From: Nocardioides humilatus
GTDB lineage: Bacteria > Actinomycetota > Actinomycetes > Propionibacteriales > Nocardioidaceae
Length of the DNA stretch: 64,000 nucleotides
Direction: 5' to 3'
Assembly (NCBI RefSeq): GCF_008373755.1
Contig: NZ_VUJV01000010.1
Coordinates: 1 to 64,000 of the forward strand
A program made the translations under genes and the position numbers. Under the pieces are notes generated by a model. The model did no database searches and was not told where the DNA came from. It saw only the letters and a list, made by a program, of their open reading frames with translations. Below are positions 39,351-48,704 of the stretch, in pieces. Each line of letters opens with the position of its first letter. Positions within the stretch are counted from its first letter, which is position 1.

Positions 39351-40880
39351 TCAGCCCGCCGCCCGGAACCGGAACACCCGGTGGTGGGTGTCGAGGTCGC
39401 GGAGGGTGTCGCGGCCGTCGAAGTTCCAAAAGTAGAGCTGGACCTCGTCGCGGAAGGCCCGGCGCCCGTGGCGGAGGACGATCTCCTGGTCGTCGTCGCC
39501 GACGAACCGGTAGCGCCCCGACCAGTCGACCTCCCCGTCGCCCTCCGGGTGGAGTCCTTCGTAGTGGTAGGTGCCGTCGCGGCGCAGGACGAGGCTCCCT
39601 GACCGGCTCTTGCCCCGGTAGGCGAAGCGCTGGTCGGACCGCGCCGGCTCGACGACCTGGTAGTCGCGGTACTGCGCGTAGCTGCCGGAGAAGCCCGGGA
39701 GCTGGTAGCCGCCGTTGGCGTAGCTGGCCCGCCGGTCGTCGATCTGGAGCCGCCCGGTCTCGTCGTCGTAGAAGTAGCGGTGGCAGCCGTCGGGCCAGTC
39801 GTGGTCGACCTCGGTGCAGGGTTCGGTGTGCGGGCCGTCGTACTCGTCGTCGACGTAGACCCAGGTGTCGTCGAGGAACTCGTAGGTGCGATGCACGCCG
39901 TAGGTGCCGATCCCCCCGTTGAAGTCAGTGTCCCGCTTCCACCACAGGGTTCCCTCCAGCGAGCCGACCCAGCCGGTCGGCGCCGGCACAGAGACCGGGA
40001 CCCTGCCGCACGTCCAGTCCACCGCCGCACCGTCGCGGACCACTGTGCCGCCGATCCGGATGGTGAGGAACTGGTCGTCCGCCGGGTCGATGGCCAGGTC
40101 GCCGGGATTCGGCGGAGCAGTCCAGAGATCCAGGTCGGCGGGCAGGTCGGGCATCGACGTCACGGTGAAGGGCCCCGGGTCGAGGGTGACCTCGGCGCTG
40201 TCGAGGTGGCTGGGGTGCGGGATCACCCCGGCACCGGGATAGCTGCCGGGATCCGACAGCAGGGTCACGCCGATCCCCGCCTCGGAGGCCCACGGGATCC
40301 AGCGTGGGCAGGAGATCGCGATCGGGAAGGTGCTCGGAATGTCGGCGTAGCCGGTCTCGGACAGCAGGACGACCCCTCCCCGCCAGATCCTCGGACCGTG
40401 GTCGACGGGGTCCGGTGAGTCGTAGCTGATGGCACGCGCGCAGTCGACCGGGTCGAACGGCGCGATGCCGATGCGCGCGACCAGCTCGCTCCAGTCGTCG
40501 GAGACGGTGAACTGCTCGGTCTCGGGAAGGGGATCGCCAGCGGCGTCGTACGCCGACGCAGCGGTCAGGTCGTCGGTATCCACCACGATTCGGCGCGCCA
40601 CCTGGCAGGCCCCGCCGTCGGAGGTGCCGAGAGCGACATGCACGTAGCGGCCGGCGTCAGGGGCGAACCAGTAGTAGGGGCTGACCTCGATCCGACCGAG
40701 GCCGGGCTCCACCGAAACGGTGACGTCGTTGCTGCCGCCTTCGCCGTGGAGCTCCAGGGTCGCGGTGAGAACCACCGGGGTCGGGTCGGCCGCGGGGGCG
40801 GCGGTGCCGTCCGGGACGAGGAGCGCAACCGGGAGGGCTGCCGCGAGGGCGACAGCGCCGAAGGTCCGAGAAGCGGCCAT
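39351..40880 (-). CDS. Secreted protein of unknown function
   Basis: 509 aa. A Sec-type signal (1-~30, hydrophobic FGAVALAAALPVALLV, then TAA-PAA cleavage region) precedes a beta-rich, Asp/Tyr/Trp-rich mature protein with few Lys. Seven or more Cys could form disulfides. The C-terminal ~140 residues (LRRDGTYHYEG, WSGRYRFVG, HRVFRFRAAG) look like a small beta-barrel, but I cannot name the family. ATG 40880 is supported by the signal peptide and a TCCAAT box 6 nt upstream. It lies between rpe and the FMN riboswitch; no flavin link is evident. Confidence 0.65.
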   Translation of the reverse strand: MAASRTFGAVALAAALPVALLVPDGTAAPAADPTPVVLTATLELHGEGGSNDVTVSVEPGLGRIEVSPYYWFAPDAGRYVHVALGTSDGGACQVARRIVVDTDDLTAASAYDAAGDPLPETEQFTVSDDWSELVARIGIAPFDPVDCARAISYDSPDPVDHGPRIWRGGVVLLSETGYADIPSTFPIAISCPRWIPWASEAGIGVTLLSDPGSYPGAGVIPHPSHLDSAEVTLDPGPFTVTSMPDLPADLDLWTAPPNPGDLAIDPADDQFLTIRIGGTVVRDGAAVDWTCGRVPVSVPAPTGWVGSLEGTLWWKRDTDFNGGIGTYGVHRTYEFLDDTWVYVDDEYDGPHTEPCTEVDHDWPDGCHRYFYDDETGRLQIDDRRASYANGGYQLPGFSGSYAQYRDYQVVEPARSDQRFAYRGKSRSGSLVLRRDGTYHYEGLHPEGDGEVDWSGRYRFVGDDDQEIVLRHGRRAFRDEVQLYFWNFDGRDTLRDLDTHHRVFRFRAAG

Positions 40881-40943
40881 GTCCCCATTGGACTCCTGGC
40901 GCACCCGGGCCGGCGACGGCCAGAAGGATGAAATCCGGGACCG

Positions 40944-41612
40944 TCAGGGAGCGACGGCGTCGGCGGCCTTCGCTCGCAGGGCGGAGATCATCGCGTCCGG
41001 GTCATCGGCGGAGTAGACCGCGCTTCCGGCGACGAAGACGTCAGCACCTGCCTCAGCGCAGCGCTCGATCGTCTCGAGAGAGACGCCACCGTCGACCTGG
41101 AGCCAGGTCTCGATGCCGTGCTTGTCCATCATCGCCCGCGCGCGGCGGATCTTCGGCAGGCAGAGGTCGAGGAACTTCTGGCCGCCGAAGCCGGGCTCGA
41201 CCGTCATGATGAGGAGCATGTCGAGCTCGGGGAGCAGGTCCTCGTAAGGCTCGATCGGTGTGGCCGGCTTGAGCGCCATCGAGGCCCGTGCGCCCGCCGC
41301 GCGGATCTCGCGCGCCAGCCGCACCGGAGCTTTCGTGGCCTCGACGTGGAACGTCACCGAGCCGCACCCGGCCTCGACGTAGGCCGGGGCGTTGCGATCG
41401 GCGTCGGCGATCATCAGGTGCGCATCGAGCGGGACGTCGGTCGACCGTGCGAGCGCCTCGACCATGGTCGGCCCGAAGGTCAGGTTGGGGACGAAGTGGT
41501 TGTCCATCACGTCGACGTGGATCCAGTCGGCCCCGGGGATGCGGGCGACCTCCTCGCCGAGACGTGCGAAGTCGGCGTTGAGGATCGACGGCGTGATCTG
41601 GATATGCCCCAC
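40944..41612 (-). CDS. rpe: Ribulose-phosphate 3-epimerase
   Basis: TIM-barrel epimerase (222 aa) interconverting ribulose 5-phosphate and xylulose 5-phosphate. Motifs [33 protein letters not shown] and VDGGV, with the metal-binding His/Asp residues, are intact. It consumes the same ribulose 5-phosphate that RibBA uses downstream. GTG 41612 is placed by a near-perfect -10 box 8 nt upstream. Confidence 0.95.
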   Translation of the reverse strand: MGHIQITPSILNADFARLGEEVARIPGADWIHVDVMDNHFVPNLTFGPTMVEALARSTDVPLDAHLMIADADRNAPAYVEAGCGSVTFHVEATKAPVRLAREIRAAGARASMALKPATPIEPYEDLLPELDMLLIMTVEPGFGGQKFLDLCLPKIRRARAMMDKHGIETWLQVDGGVSLETIERCAEAGADVFVAGSAVYSADDPDAMISALRAKAADAVAP

Positions 41613-41620
41613 GGACGGTG

Positions 41621-41626
41621 ATTCTA
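41621..41626 (-). promoter_or_regulatory. rpe -10 box overlapping the preceding stop codon
   Basis: TAGAAT on the minus strand starts with the TAG stop of the LigD-type polymerase gene (41624-41626) and ends 8 nt before the rpe GTG. Confidence 0.5.
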
Positions 41627-42595
41627 GTGAGGGTCCTCCCCCTCGTCGGCGCTGCCCTGGTCGACGGCACCTTCGGCATCGTCACGGTCGGCCCACTCGA
41701 GCAGCGCAGCGATGTCGAAGACGTGGTCGTCGATGTCGGCGTGCAGGTCGCCGATCTGGGCGAATCGCTTCGGCACGGTGTGGATCGTGAAGTCGCGGGG
41801 ATCGGCGTCGTCGATCTCGTCCCACCGGATCGGGGTCGACACCCGCGCGTCCGGCAGACCCCGCAGGGAGTAGGCCGCGGCGATCGTGTGGTCCCGGGCG
41901 TTCTGGTTGTAGTCGACGAAGACGTGCGCCGGGTCGCGGTCCTTCTTCCACCACGTCGTGGTGACCCGGTCGGGGGCGCGTCGCTCGACCTCGCGAGCGA
42001 AGGCGAGGGCGGCTCGCCGTACGACCTTGTGGTCACCGTCGGGCCGGATCCGCACGTAGATGTGCAGCCCCTTGCTGCCACTGGTCTTGGGGAAGCCGAC
42101 CGCACCGAGCTCGTCGAGGACCTCCCGCGCCACGTGGGCGACCTTCCGCACGTCGTCGTAGGTCGACTCCGGGCCCGGGTCGAGGTCGATCCGCCACTCG
42201 TCGGGCTGCTCGGTCTGGCCGCGACGGCTGTTCCAGGGGTGGAACTCGACCGTCGACATCTGCACCGCCCAGAGGACCGCACCCAGCTCCGTCACGCAGA
42301 GCTCGTCGGCCGTCCGGCTCCATCGCGGGAAGAAGAGCTGCACCGTCTCCACCCACGGCGGCGCCCCGGCAGGAAGCCGTTTCTGGTGCACCTTCGGGCC
42401 CGCCAACCCCTTCGGGAACCGGTGCAGCATGCACGGGCGCTCCCAGAGAGCATTCACGATCCCGGGGCCGACAGCCCGGTAGTACTCGACGACGTCGAGC
42501 TTCGTCACCCCGGCTTCGGGGAAGTAGAGGCGATCGGGGTTGCTGACCCGCACCACGCGGTCGTCGACCTCGATCTCCACCGCCGGGCTCGCCAT
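41624..42595 (-). CDS. Stand-alone LigD-type primase-polymerase (PolDom)
   Basis: 323-aa archaeo-eukaryotic primase-like polymerase, homologous to the polymerase domain of LigD used in non-homologous end joining. Catalytic signatures: WRIDLDPGP (metal Asp pair), [12 protein letters not shown] (His in the primer/nucleotide site) and [19 protein letters not shown]. It adds ribonucleotides or deoxyribonucleotides at breaks. No ligase or nuclease domain is fused and no ku gene lies in the window, so partners would be elsewhere. Leaderless ATG 42595. Confidence 0.88.
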   Translation of the reverse strand: MASPAVEIEVDDRVVRVSNPDRLYFPEAGVTKLDVVEYYRAVGPGIVNALWERPCMLHRFPKGLAGPKVHQKRLPAGAPPWVETVQLFFPRWSRTADELCVTELGAVLWAVQMSTVEFHPWNSRRGQTEQPDEWRIDLDPGPESTYDDVRKVAHVAREVLDELGAVGFPKTSGSKGLHIYVRIRPDGDHKVVRRAALAFAREVERRAPDRVTTTWWKKDRDPAHVFVDYNQNARDHTIAAAYSLRGLPDARVSTPIRWDEIDDADPRDFTIHTVPKRFAQIGDLHADIDDHVFDIAALLEWADRDDAEGAVDQGSADEGEDPH

Positions 42596-42602
42596 GGCGC
42601 CG

Positions 42603-42608
42603 AGCCTA
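42603..42608 (-). promoter_or_regulatory. -10 box of the LigD-type polymerase gene (leaderless)
   Basis: TAGGCT on the minus strand, 7 nt before the ATG at 42595. Confidence 0.45.
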
Positions 42609-42625
42609 GCGACGGGTGGCGAGGG

Positions 42626-43642
42626 TCAGCGCCAGCCGAGCTCGGGAGCGACGTGGGTGAGGATCGACTCGAGCACGTGGGCGTTGTAGTCGACGCCGAG
42701 CTGGTTGGGCACGGTCAGCAGCAAGGTGTCGGCTGCGGCGATGGCCTCGTCCTCGCGCAGCTGCTCGACCAGCACGTCGGGCTCGGCGGCGTAGGAGCGA
42801 CCGAACACCGCGCGCATGTTGTCGATGTTGCCGACCTGGTCGGTCGATGCTCGGTCGGCGCCGAAGTAGGCGTGGTCCAGCTCGTCGGTCAGGGCGAAAA
42901 TGCTGCGGCTGACTGACACGCGCGGCTCACGCTCGTGACCGGCCTCCCGCCACGCCTCGCGGAACGCGTCGATCTGCTTGCGCTGCTGCACGTGGAAGGG
43001 CTCGCCGGACTCGTCGGCCTTGAGCGTGGAGCTCATCAGGTTCATGCCCATCTCGCCGGTCCACCGTGCGGTCGCCTCGGAAGCGGCGCCCCACCAGATC
43101 CGGTCGCGCAGTCCCTCGGAGTGCGGCTCGACGCGGAGCAGCCCGGGCGGATTGGCGAACATCGGACGCGGGTTGGGCTGGGCGAACCCCTCGCCCTTGA
43201 GCACCTCGAGGAGGACCTCGGTGTGTCGGCGGGCCATGTCGGCCTCGGTCTCGCCCTCGGCGGGCGCGAAGCCGAAGTAGCGCCATCCGTCGATGACCTG
43301 CTCCGGTGAACCGCGGCTGATGCCGAGCTGCAGCCGGCCGTCGGCGATCAGGTCGGCGGCGCCCGCGTCCTCGGCCATGTAGAGGGGGTTCTCGTAGCGC
43401 ATGTCGATCACGCCGGTGCCGATCTCGATCCGGCTGGTGCGTGCGCCGATCGCCGCGAGCAGCGGGAACGGGCTCGCGAGCTGGCGCGCGAAGTGGTGCA
43501 CCCGGAAGTAGGCGCCGTCCGCGCCGAGCTCCTCGGCCGCGACGGCGAGGTCGATCGACTGGTGGAGCACGTCCGAGGCGGTCCGCGCCTGCGACGGCCC
43601 GGGCGACCAGTGGCCGAACGACAGGAACCCGATCTTCTTCAT
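42626..43642 (-). CDS. LLM-class flavin-dependent oxidoreductase
   Basis: 338-aa luciferase-like monooxygenase. It begins MKKIGFLSFGHWSPG and contains TSRIEIGTGVIDMRYENPLYMAEDAGAADLIADGRLQLGISRGSPEQ in segments typical of the fold, with the flavin-contact strand GTGVI. It uses FMNH2 or F420; which one is not certain. The substrate is unknown. ATG 43642 is preferred to the TTG 18 nt upstream. The promoter region contains the direct repeat TTCAACGTTCAAC (plus strand, 43649-43661). Confidence 0.82.
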   Translation of the reverse strand: MKKIGFLSFGHWSPGPSQARTASDVLHQSIDLAVAAEELGADGAYFRVHHFARQLASPFPLLAAIGARTSRIEIGTGVIDMRYENPLYMAEDAGAADLIADGRLQLGISRGSPEQVIDGWRYFGFAPAEGETEADMARRHTEVLLEVLKGEGFAQPNPRPMFANPPGLLRVEPHSEGLRDRIWWGAASEATARWTGEMGMNLMSSTLKADESGEPFHVQQRKQIDAFREAWREAGHEREPRVSVSRSIFALTDELDHAYFGADRASTDQVGNIDNMRAVFGRSYAAEPDVLVEQLREDEAIAAADTLLLTVPNQLGVDYNAHVLESILTHVAPELGWR

Positions 43643-43682
43643 GATTGGTTCAACGTTCAACCACTCCTGGCATTCCCACGGC

Positions 43683-45098
43683 CTACGAGCGCCGCAGCAG
43701 CGCGAGGAACATCGCGTCGGTGCCGTGGACGTGCGGCCACAGCTGGGCGGTGCCGGGCAGCGGTCCGTCGGCCCGGGTCACGCCGGGCAGCAGCGGGCGG
43801 ACGTCCTCGAGCGTCACGTCATCGCGCCCGCCGATCGTCGAGGCGACGACCTCGCCCGTCTCGGCGCGGACCGGCGAGCAGGTCGCGTAGAGCACCACTC
43901 CCCCGGGCCGCACCAGGTCCAGCGCGCTCGCCAGCAGACGGCGCTGCAGCAGCACCAGGGTCAGCAGGTCGTCGGGGCTGCGACGCCAGCGCGCCTCGGG
44001 ACGCCGCCGCAGCGCACCGAGTCCGGTGCACGGGGCGTCGACGAGGACCCGGTCGACGGATCCTGCTGCGATCGGCGGCTGGGTGCCGTCAGCGGTGAGG
44101 ACACCGATGACGCCCGGGGTCGCGCCATCGAGGTCGGTCACCGCCCGTCGTACGAGCCCGGCACGGTGGACGTGCTGCTCCACAGCGAGTACGCCGGCAC
44201 CCCGCTGCGCCGCCAAAGCAGCCAGCAGCGCGGCCTTCCCGCCCGGGCCGGCGCAGAGGTCGACCCAACGCTCGTCGCGCCCCTCGAGCGGCGCCGAGGC
44301 CAGCGCGAGCGCGACCAGCTGAGAACCCTCGTCCTGGACGCCCGCGCGTCCTTCCGCCACGGCGGGGATGCGGGACGGGTCGCCGCCCTCGAGCACGACC
44401 CCGTAGGGCGAGAAGGTGGTCGGCGTGCCGGGAAGCTCGGAGACCTCGCACCGACCGGGGCGGGCCACGAGGGTCACCTTCGGCGGCACGTTGTCAGCGG
44501 CCAGCAGGGCATCGATGTCGTCGTCGGGCGCGGCGACGTCGAGCAGGTCGACGACCCATCGCGGATGGCTGTGCTTGATGGCGAGGTGATCCATCCGGGC
44601 GTCCCGGGACGCCGACGGGTCGGGTGCGACCTCGGCGACCCACGCGTCGAGGTCGCGACGGGCGACCGAGCGCAGGACGGCGTTGACGAAGCCAGCGCCA
44701 CCTTGACCGGACTTGGCCCGGGCCAGGTCGACCGTGCTCGAGATCGCTGCGTGCGTCGGCACCCGCATCGCCAGCAGCTGGTGACAGCCGAGTCGCAACA
44801 GGTCGAGGATCGCGAGCTCGACCTTCCGCAGCGGCCGGTCGATGCAGGCGGCGAGGATCGCGTCGTAGGTGCCCTGGCGGCGGATCGTGCCGGCGGCGAG
44901 CTCGGTGGCGAACCCCGCGTCGCGGGTGTCGAGCCCGTGCCGCGCGACCACGGCGGGCAGGGCGAGGTTGGTGTAGGCATCCTCGGTGCGGACCAGCCGC
45001 AGCACCTCGAGGGCCGCGCTGCGCGCCGGGTCGGCCGGGCGGGCGGCGGGTGGTCGGCGGCGGTTCCGTTGGTCGGGCATCGAGCGCGGCCGGCTCAC
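43683..45098 (-). CDS. rsmB: 16S rRNA (cytosine-5)-methyltransferase RsmB
   Basis: 471-aa NOL1/NOP2/Sun enzyme, by family methylating C967 of 16S rRNA. An N-terminal NusB-like helical domain (~20-150) precedes the SAM fold: [15 protein letters not shown] (SAM loop), [19 protein letters not shown] (one catalytic Cys) and [10 protein letters not shown] (the other Cys). GTG 45098 overlaps the fmt stop by 4 nt and is preferred to ATG 45080. It follows def and fmt in the usual def-fmt-rsmB order. Confidence 0.94.
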   Translation of the reverse strand: MSRPRSMPDQRNRRRPPAARPADPARSAALEVLRLVRTEDAYTNLALPAVVARHGLDTRDAGFATELAAGTIRRQGTYDAILAACIDRPLRKVELAILDLLRLGCHQLLAMRVPTHAAISSTVDLARAKSGQGGAGFVNAVLRSVARRDLDAWVAEVAPDPSASRDARMDHLAIKHSHPRWVVDLLDVAAPDDDIDALLAADNVPPKVTLVARPGRCEVSELPGTPTTFSPYGVVLEGGDPSRIPAVAEGRAGVQDEGSQLVALALASAPLEGRDERWVDLCAGPGGKAALLAALAAQRGAGVLAVEQHVHRAGLVRRAVTDLDGATPGVIGVLTADGTQPPIAAGSVDRVLVDAPCTGLGALRRRPEARWRRSPDDLLTLVLLQRRLLASALDLVRPGGVVLYATCSPVRAETGEVVASTIGGRDDVTLEDVRPLLPGVTRADGPLPGTAQLWPHVHGTDAMFLALLRRS

Positions 45099-46021
45099 AC
45101 GAACGTCGCGCCGTCGGCGAGGCGGGCGCCACGCGCCCAGTCGGCGGCCGCCATCTGCTTCTTGCCGAACGCCTTCACCTCGCCCAGCCGCACGGGCAGC
45201 GTCCCGGTGCCGACGAGCACGTCGTTCTTGCCGACGGCGAGCACTCCGGGAGCGAGCGCGGGGCCGTTGCCGACGATCTGGACGGGGCCGAGCTTGACCC
45301 GCTCGTCCTCGAACGTCGTCCACGCGCCGGGCCCGGGGGTGCAGGCGCGGATCCGACGGTCGCTCGCGACCGCCGACTGGGTCCAGTCGACCCGGGCGTC
45401 GTCGACGGAGATCTTCGGCGCCAGGCTCACACCCTCGCTCGGCTGCTCCCGCGCGAAGAGCGAGCCGTCAGCGATGCCGTCGAGCGTGGCGACGAGCAGG
45501 CCGGCACCGCCTTCGGCGAGCCGCCCGAGCAGATCACCGGCGGTGTCGGTGGGACGCACGGTCTCCGTCATCACGCCGTAGACCGGTCCGGCGTCGAGGG
45601 CCTCGACGATGCGGAAGGTCGCCGCACCGGTGATCTCGTCGCCCGCCCAGATGGAGTGCTGGACCGGAGCCGCGCCGCGCCAGGCCGGCAGCAGGGAGAA
45701 GTGCAGGTTGACCCAGCCGTGCTCGGGGATGTCGAGCGCGCTGCGCGGGATGAGCGCGCCGTAGGCGACGACCGGGCAGCAGTCGGGCGCGAGCTCGCGC
45801 AACGCGGTCTGGAACTCGGGGTCGCGCGGGTGGTCGGGCTTGAGCACGGGCACGCCGAGTTCGGCCGCCCGGACCGCGACCGGGCTCTCGGCGAGCTTGC
45901 GTCCACGTCCCGACGGGGCGTCGGGGCGGGTGACGACGCCGACGAGCTCGTGCGGTGACGCGGCGATGGCGTCGAGCGCGGGGACGGCGACCTCCGGCGT
46001 GCCGGCGAACACCACCCTCAT
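45095..46021 (-). CDS. fmt: Methionyl-tRNA formyltransferase
   Basis: Formylates initiator Met-tRNA using 10-formyltetrahydrofolate. 308 aa. The N-terminal catalytic domain shows [16 protein letters not shown] and the signature [18 protein letters not shown] (catalytic His and Asn region); the C-terminal tRNA-binding domain ends the protein. ATG 46021 overlaps def by 4 nt; the longer frame to 46084 runs into def and is rejected. Confidence 0.95.
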   Translation of the reverse strand: MRVVFAGTPEVAVPALDAIAASPHELVGVVTRPDAPSGRGRKLAESPVAVRAAELGVPVLKPDHPRDPEFQTALRELAPDCCPVVAYGALIPRSALDIPEHGWVNLHFSLLPAWRGAAPVQHSIWAGDEITGAATFRIVEALDAGPVYGVMTETVRPTDTAGDLLGRLAEGGAGLLVATLDGIADGSLFAREQPSEGVSLAPKISVDDARVDWTQSAVASDRRIRACTPGPGAWTTFEDERVKLGPVQIVGNGPALAPGVLAVGKNDVLVGTGTLPVRLGEVKAFGKKQMAAADWARGARLADGATFV

Positions 46022-46563
46022 CGGCCGAACCCACCAGTGGCGTGCGGCGAGATCTTCACGGCCGGCTGCTCGAGGCCGAACCACTCCGACTCCCGGATCT
46101 CCTTCATGGCCGCCTTGCGCGCTGCGTCGTCGAGCCGATCGATGAAGAGCACCCCGTCGAGGTGGTCGGTCTCGTGCTGGATCGCCCGAGCGAGCAGCTC
46201 GGAGCCCTCAATCCTGACCGGGTCGCCGTACATGTTGAAGCCGGAGGCCACCAAGGACAGCGCGCGCAGGCAGTCGTAGGTCAGCTCGGGCAGCGAGAGA
46301 CAGCCCTCGGGCCCGTCCTGCGTCTCCGCGGAGAGGTCGAGGACCGGGTTGATCAGGTGACCGACCTCGCCGTCGACGTACCAGGTGAAGACGCGGAGGC
46401 CGACCCCGATCTGGGGCGCGGCGAGACCGGCACCGGGCGCGTCGAGCATCGTGTCGGTGAGGTCGGTGACGAGCTGGCGGAGCTCGACGTCGAAGTCGAC
46501 CACCTCGATCGCCCGCCGGCGAAGCACAGGGTCGCCGAACAGTCGGATAGGTCGGATGGCCAC
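46018..46563 (-). CDS. def: Peptide deformylase
   Basis: Metal-dependent removal of the N-formyl group from nascent proteins. 181 aa with all three family motifs: [10 protein letters not shown] (motif 1), EGCLSLP (motif 2, metal-binding Cys) and QHETDHLDG (motif 3, two His and the catalytic Glu). GTG 46563 is positioned by a -10 box 6 nt upstream, so def starts its own leaderless transcript with fmt and rsmB behind it. Confidence 0.95.
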   Translation of the reverse strand: MAIRPIRLFGDPVLRRRAIEVVDFDVELRQLVTDLTDTMLDAPGAGLAAPQIGVGLRVFTWYVDGEVGHLINPVLDLSAETQDGPEGCLSLPELTYDCLRALSLVASGFNMYGDPVRIEGSELLARAIQHETDHLDGVLFIDRLDDAARKAAMKEIRESEWFGLEQPAVKISPHATGGFGR

Positions 46564-46569
46564 CCCGGA

Positions 46570-46575
46570 AGTCTA
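46570..46575 (-). promoter_or_regulatory. def -10 box (leaderless)
   Basis: TAGACT on the minus strand, 6 nt before the def GTG, in the 29-nt gap after priA. It is identical to the pheS -10 box. Confidence 0.5.
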
Positions 46576-46592
46576 GGGGCCCGTCGCCTAGG

Positions 46593-48623
46593 TCAGATTT
46601 CTAGGGGATCGACCTGGATGCGCACGGGATCCAGCTTGCGGGCCGACCGGAGCCGCTGGAGCTCCCCGAGCATGGTCGACAGCGACGCGCCCTCGGCCAT
46701 CGGCACCCGCAGCACCGCACGCTCGGTGTCGTCGTCTCCCTCAGGAGATGCGAGTGGACCGAGCACCTCGGCGTGATCGGGCAGGGCGAGGAGCGTGAGT
46801 GCGTCGTCGAGCGCACCCGGCCCGGCCGTCAGCGTGGCGACCCGGGTGGCGGGCGGCAGGTGCGCGTCTCGACGGTCGGCGGCCTCACGGCCGGCGAAGC
46901 CGGACTGGTCCCACCGCACCAGCGCCTGGAGCGCCGGGGTCGCGGGGTCGCCGATGATGAGCGCCCGACCGCCAGGCCCCAGCAGGCCGATCGCGTTGGA
47001 CCAGCGGCGGACGGCCTCTTCGGCGGCGCGCATGCTGTCGCGGGCGAGGAGCATCCAGGCGTCGAGGAGCACGACGACGGCGTAGCCCTCGGCCGCCACC
47101 GGTTCGGCGCCGGGGGTCGCCACCACGATGCGGCGCTCGCCGTCGACCTCCGCGCGGATCCGGTCGCCGCTCGAGGTCACCACGGCCACGGGCGCGAACG
47201 CCCGCCCCAGCTCGTCGGCGGTCCGGGCGTCACCGATCACGGGTGCCCGAAGACCCCGCCCGCCGCACTCGCGACACGCCCAGTCGGGTGCCTCCGTGGC
47301 GCACCAGCGGCACCGCGGCGGGGTCGTCGGCCCGGTCAGCTGGAGCGGTCCGGCACAGGCCTCACAGCGCGCGGGCGTGCGGCACCGCTCGCAGGTCAGG
47401 CGCAGGGCGTAGCCGGCCCGCGGGGTCTGCACGAGCACCGGCCCCCGCTCCAGCCCCCACCGCACTGCGTCGTGGGCCTCCTTGGGCAGTCGCCGCGCAC
47501 CCGCGAACGGGTCACGGTCGCTGTCGACCCCCGCCACGCCGATCAAGGCCCGCTCCCGCAGCGTCTCGCGCGGCACGGCGAGCTCGTGCGCCCAGCCGGT
47601 GTGGAGCAGGTGGTCCGCCTCGACACTGCGCGCGAATCCCCCGACCAACGCAGCGCAGCCCTCGATCTCCGCCCTCTCGAGGAGCACCTCGCGGGTGTGG
47701 GGGTAGGGAGCGCGCGGCTCGGCATAGAGGTCGTCGCCGTCGTCCCAGATCGCGACGAGACCGAGGTCGTGGACGGGGGCGAACGCCGCCGAGCGGGTCC
47801 CGACGACGATCCGGCGCGCGCCCCGGCTCACCTGGAGGAAGTCGCGGTAGCGCGGGCCAGGACCGACGTCGGCCTGGAGCGTGACGTGCTGGTCGTCGCC
47901 GAGCACGCTGCGCAAGGCCGCGTCGACGCGGGCGACGTCGCGGTGGTCGGGAACGCAGATGAGCGAGCCGCGACCGCCGGCGAGCGTCGCGGCGGCGAGG
48001 TGGGCGAGCAGGGACGGCCAGTCGTCGCCCGGAGCCGCACCCCACACCGCGCGGGGTGCTCCCCCGCGACGGAGGTGGTGGAGGAAGGCGGGAGCAGCGG
48101 GGTAGGCCGCCCAGGCCTCGTCTCCCCCGGTCACCTCACCGACCGACGGAGCGGGCGCCGAGGCCTCCTTCTCGACCGTCGCGTGGCGCGGCGGGACCGC
48201 AAGCCGTCGTAGGTCGGAGCTGACGCCGGCGTAGCGCTCCGCGACGCGCCGGCAGAGCTCGGCGACCGCGGGGGTCAGCACGGGCTCGGCACTCACCAGT
48301 CGTCGCAGCGGCGCCAGGCGACCGTCGTGGTCACTGGCCTCGGTCCGCTCGATGACGAAACCATCGACGTCCTGGCCCGCGAAACGGACCTTCACCCGCA
48401 CCCCGGGCACCGCCTGCTCGGCCATCGCGGCAGGCACCAGGTAGTCGAAGGTGCGGTCGAGGTGGGCCAGCGGCAGGTCGACCACGACCCGAGCAACCGG
48501 AAGATGCTCTGCAGCCTCGACCGGAGCGGCCTGCTGGGCCCGACGCGCCCGAGCCGCTGCGCCCGACTTCCGCGCGGCGGCGCGCGCCAACCCGGGCAGG
48601 GCGGCGTCGGGCTCGTCGGTCAC
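46593..48623 (-). CDS. priA: Primosomal protein N' (PriA), helicase-degenerate
   Basis: 676-aa replication restart factor. The N-terminal 3'-DNA-binding domain (VARVVVDLPLAHLDRTFDYLVP) and the eight-Cys zinc region (CERCRTPARCEACAG and CRWCATEAPDWACRECGG) are retained. The helicase core lacks the normal GxTGSGKT Walker A (it reads WGAAPGDDWPSL) and the DExH box (IWDDGDDLY), as in other actinobacterial PriA proteins. It probably still recognises forks and loads DnaB without unwinding. GTG 48623. Confidence 0.88.
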   Translation of the reverse strand: MTDEPDAALPGLARAAARKSGAAARARRAQQAAPVEAAEHLPVARVVVDLPLAHLDRTFDYLVPAAMAEQAVPGVRVKVRFAGQDVDGFVIERTEASDHDGRLAPLRRLVSAEPVLTPAVAELCRRVAERYAGVSSDLRRLAVPPRHATVEKEASAPAPSVGEVTGGDEAWAAYPAAPAFLHHLRRGGAPRAVWGAAPGDDWPSLLAHLAAATLAGGRGSLICVPDHRDVARVDAALRSVLGDDQHVTLQADVGPGPRYRDFLQVSRGARRIVVGTRSAAFAPVHDLGLVAIWDDGDDLYAEPRAPYPHTREVLLERAEIEGCAALVGGFARSVEADHLLHTGWAHELAVPRETLRERALIGVAGVDSDRDPFAGARRLPKEAHDAVRWGLERGPVLVQTPRAGYALRLTCERCRTPARCEACAGPLQLTGPTTPPRCRWCATEAPDWACRECGGRGLRAPVIGDARTADELGRAFAPVAVVTSSGDRIRAEVDGERRIVVATPGAEPVAAEGYAVVVLLDAWMLLARDSMRAAEEAVRRWSNAIGLLGPGGRALIIGDPATPALQALVRWDQSGFAGREAADRRDAHLPPATRVATLTAGPGALDDALTLLALPDHAEVLGPLASPEGDDDTERAVLRVPMAEGASLSTMLGELQRLRSARKLDPVRIQVDPLEI

Positions 48624-48629
48624 GAGGGT

Positions 48630-48635
48630 TGTCTA
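48630..48635 (-). promoter_or_regulatory. priA -10 box (leaderless)
   Basis: TAGACA on the minus strand, 6 nt before the priA GTG and just downstream of the metK terminator hairpin. Confidence 0.45.
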
Positions 48636-48658
48636 CCAGTCACGTCACACGAAAACGA

Positions 48659-48691
48659 CGTCGCGGCCGCCCCATCGGGACGACCGCGACG
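48659..48691 (-). terminator. metK terminator
   Basis: On the minus strand CGTCGCGG (48684-48691) pairs with CCGCGACG (48659-48666), and the 17-nt loop may pair further through CCC/GGG. TCGTTTTCG follows. It lies 14 nt after the metK stop. Confidence 0.65.
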
Positions 48692-48704
48692 ACGAAGAAG
48701 TGGA

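Noticed and set aside
43647-43662. GGTTCAACGTTCAACC before the LLM oxidoreductase gene as a MarR-type operator.
   Set aside because: The halves are direct, not inverted, repeats; only the central AACGTT is palindromic, so operator status is not supported.
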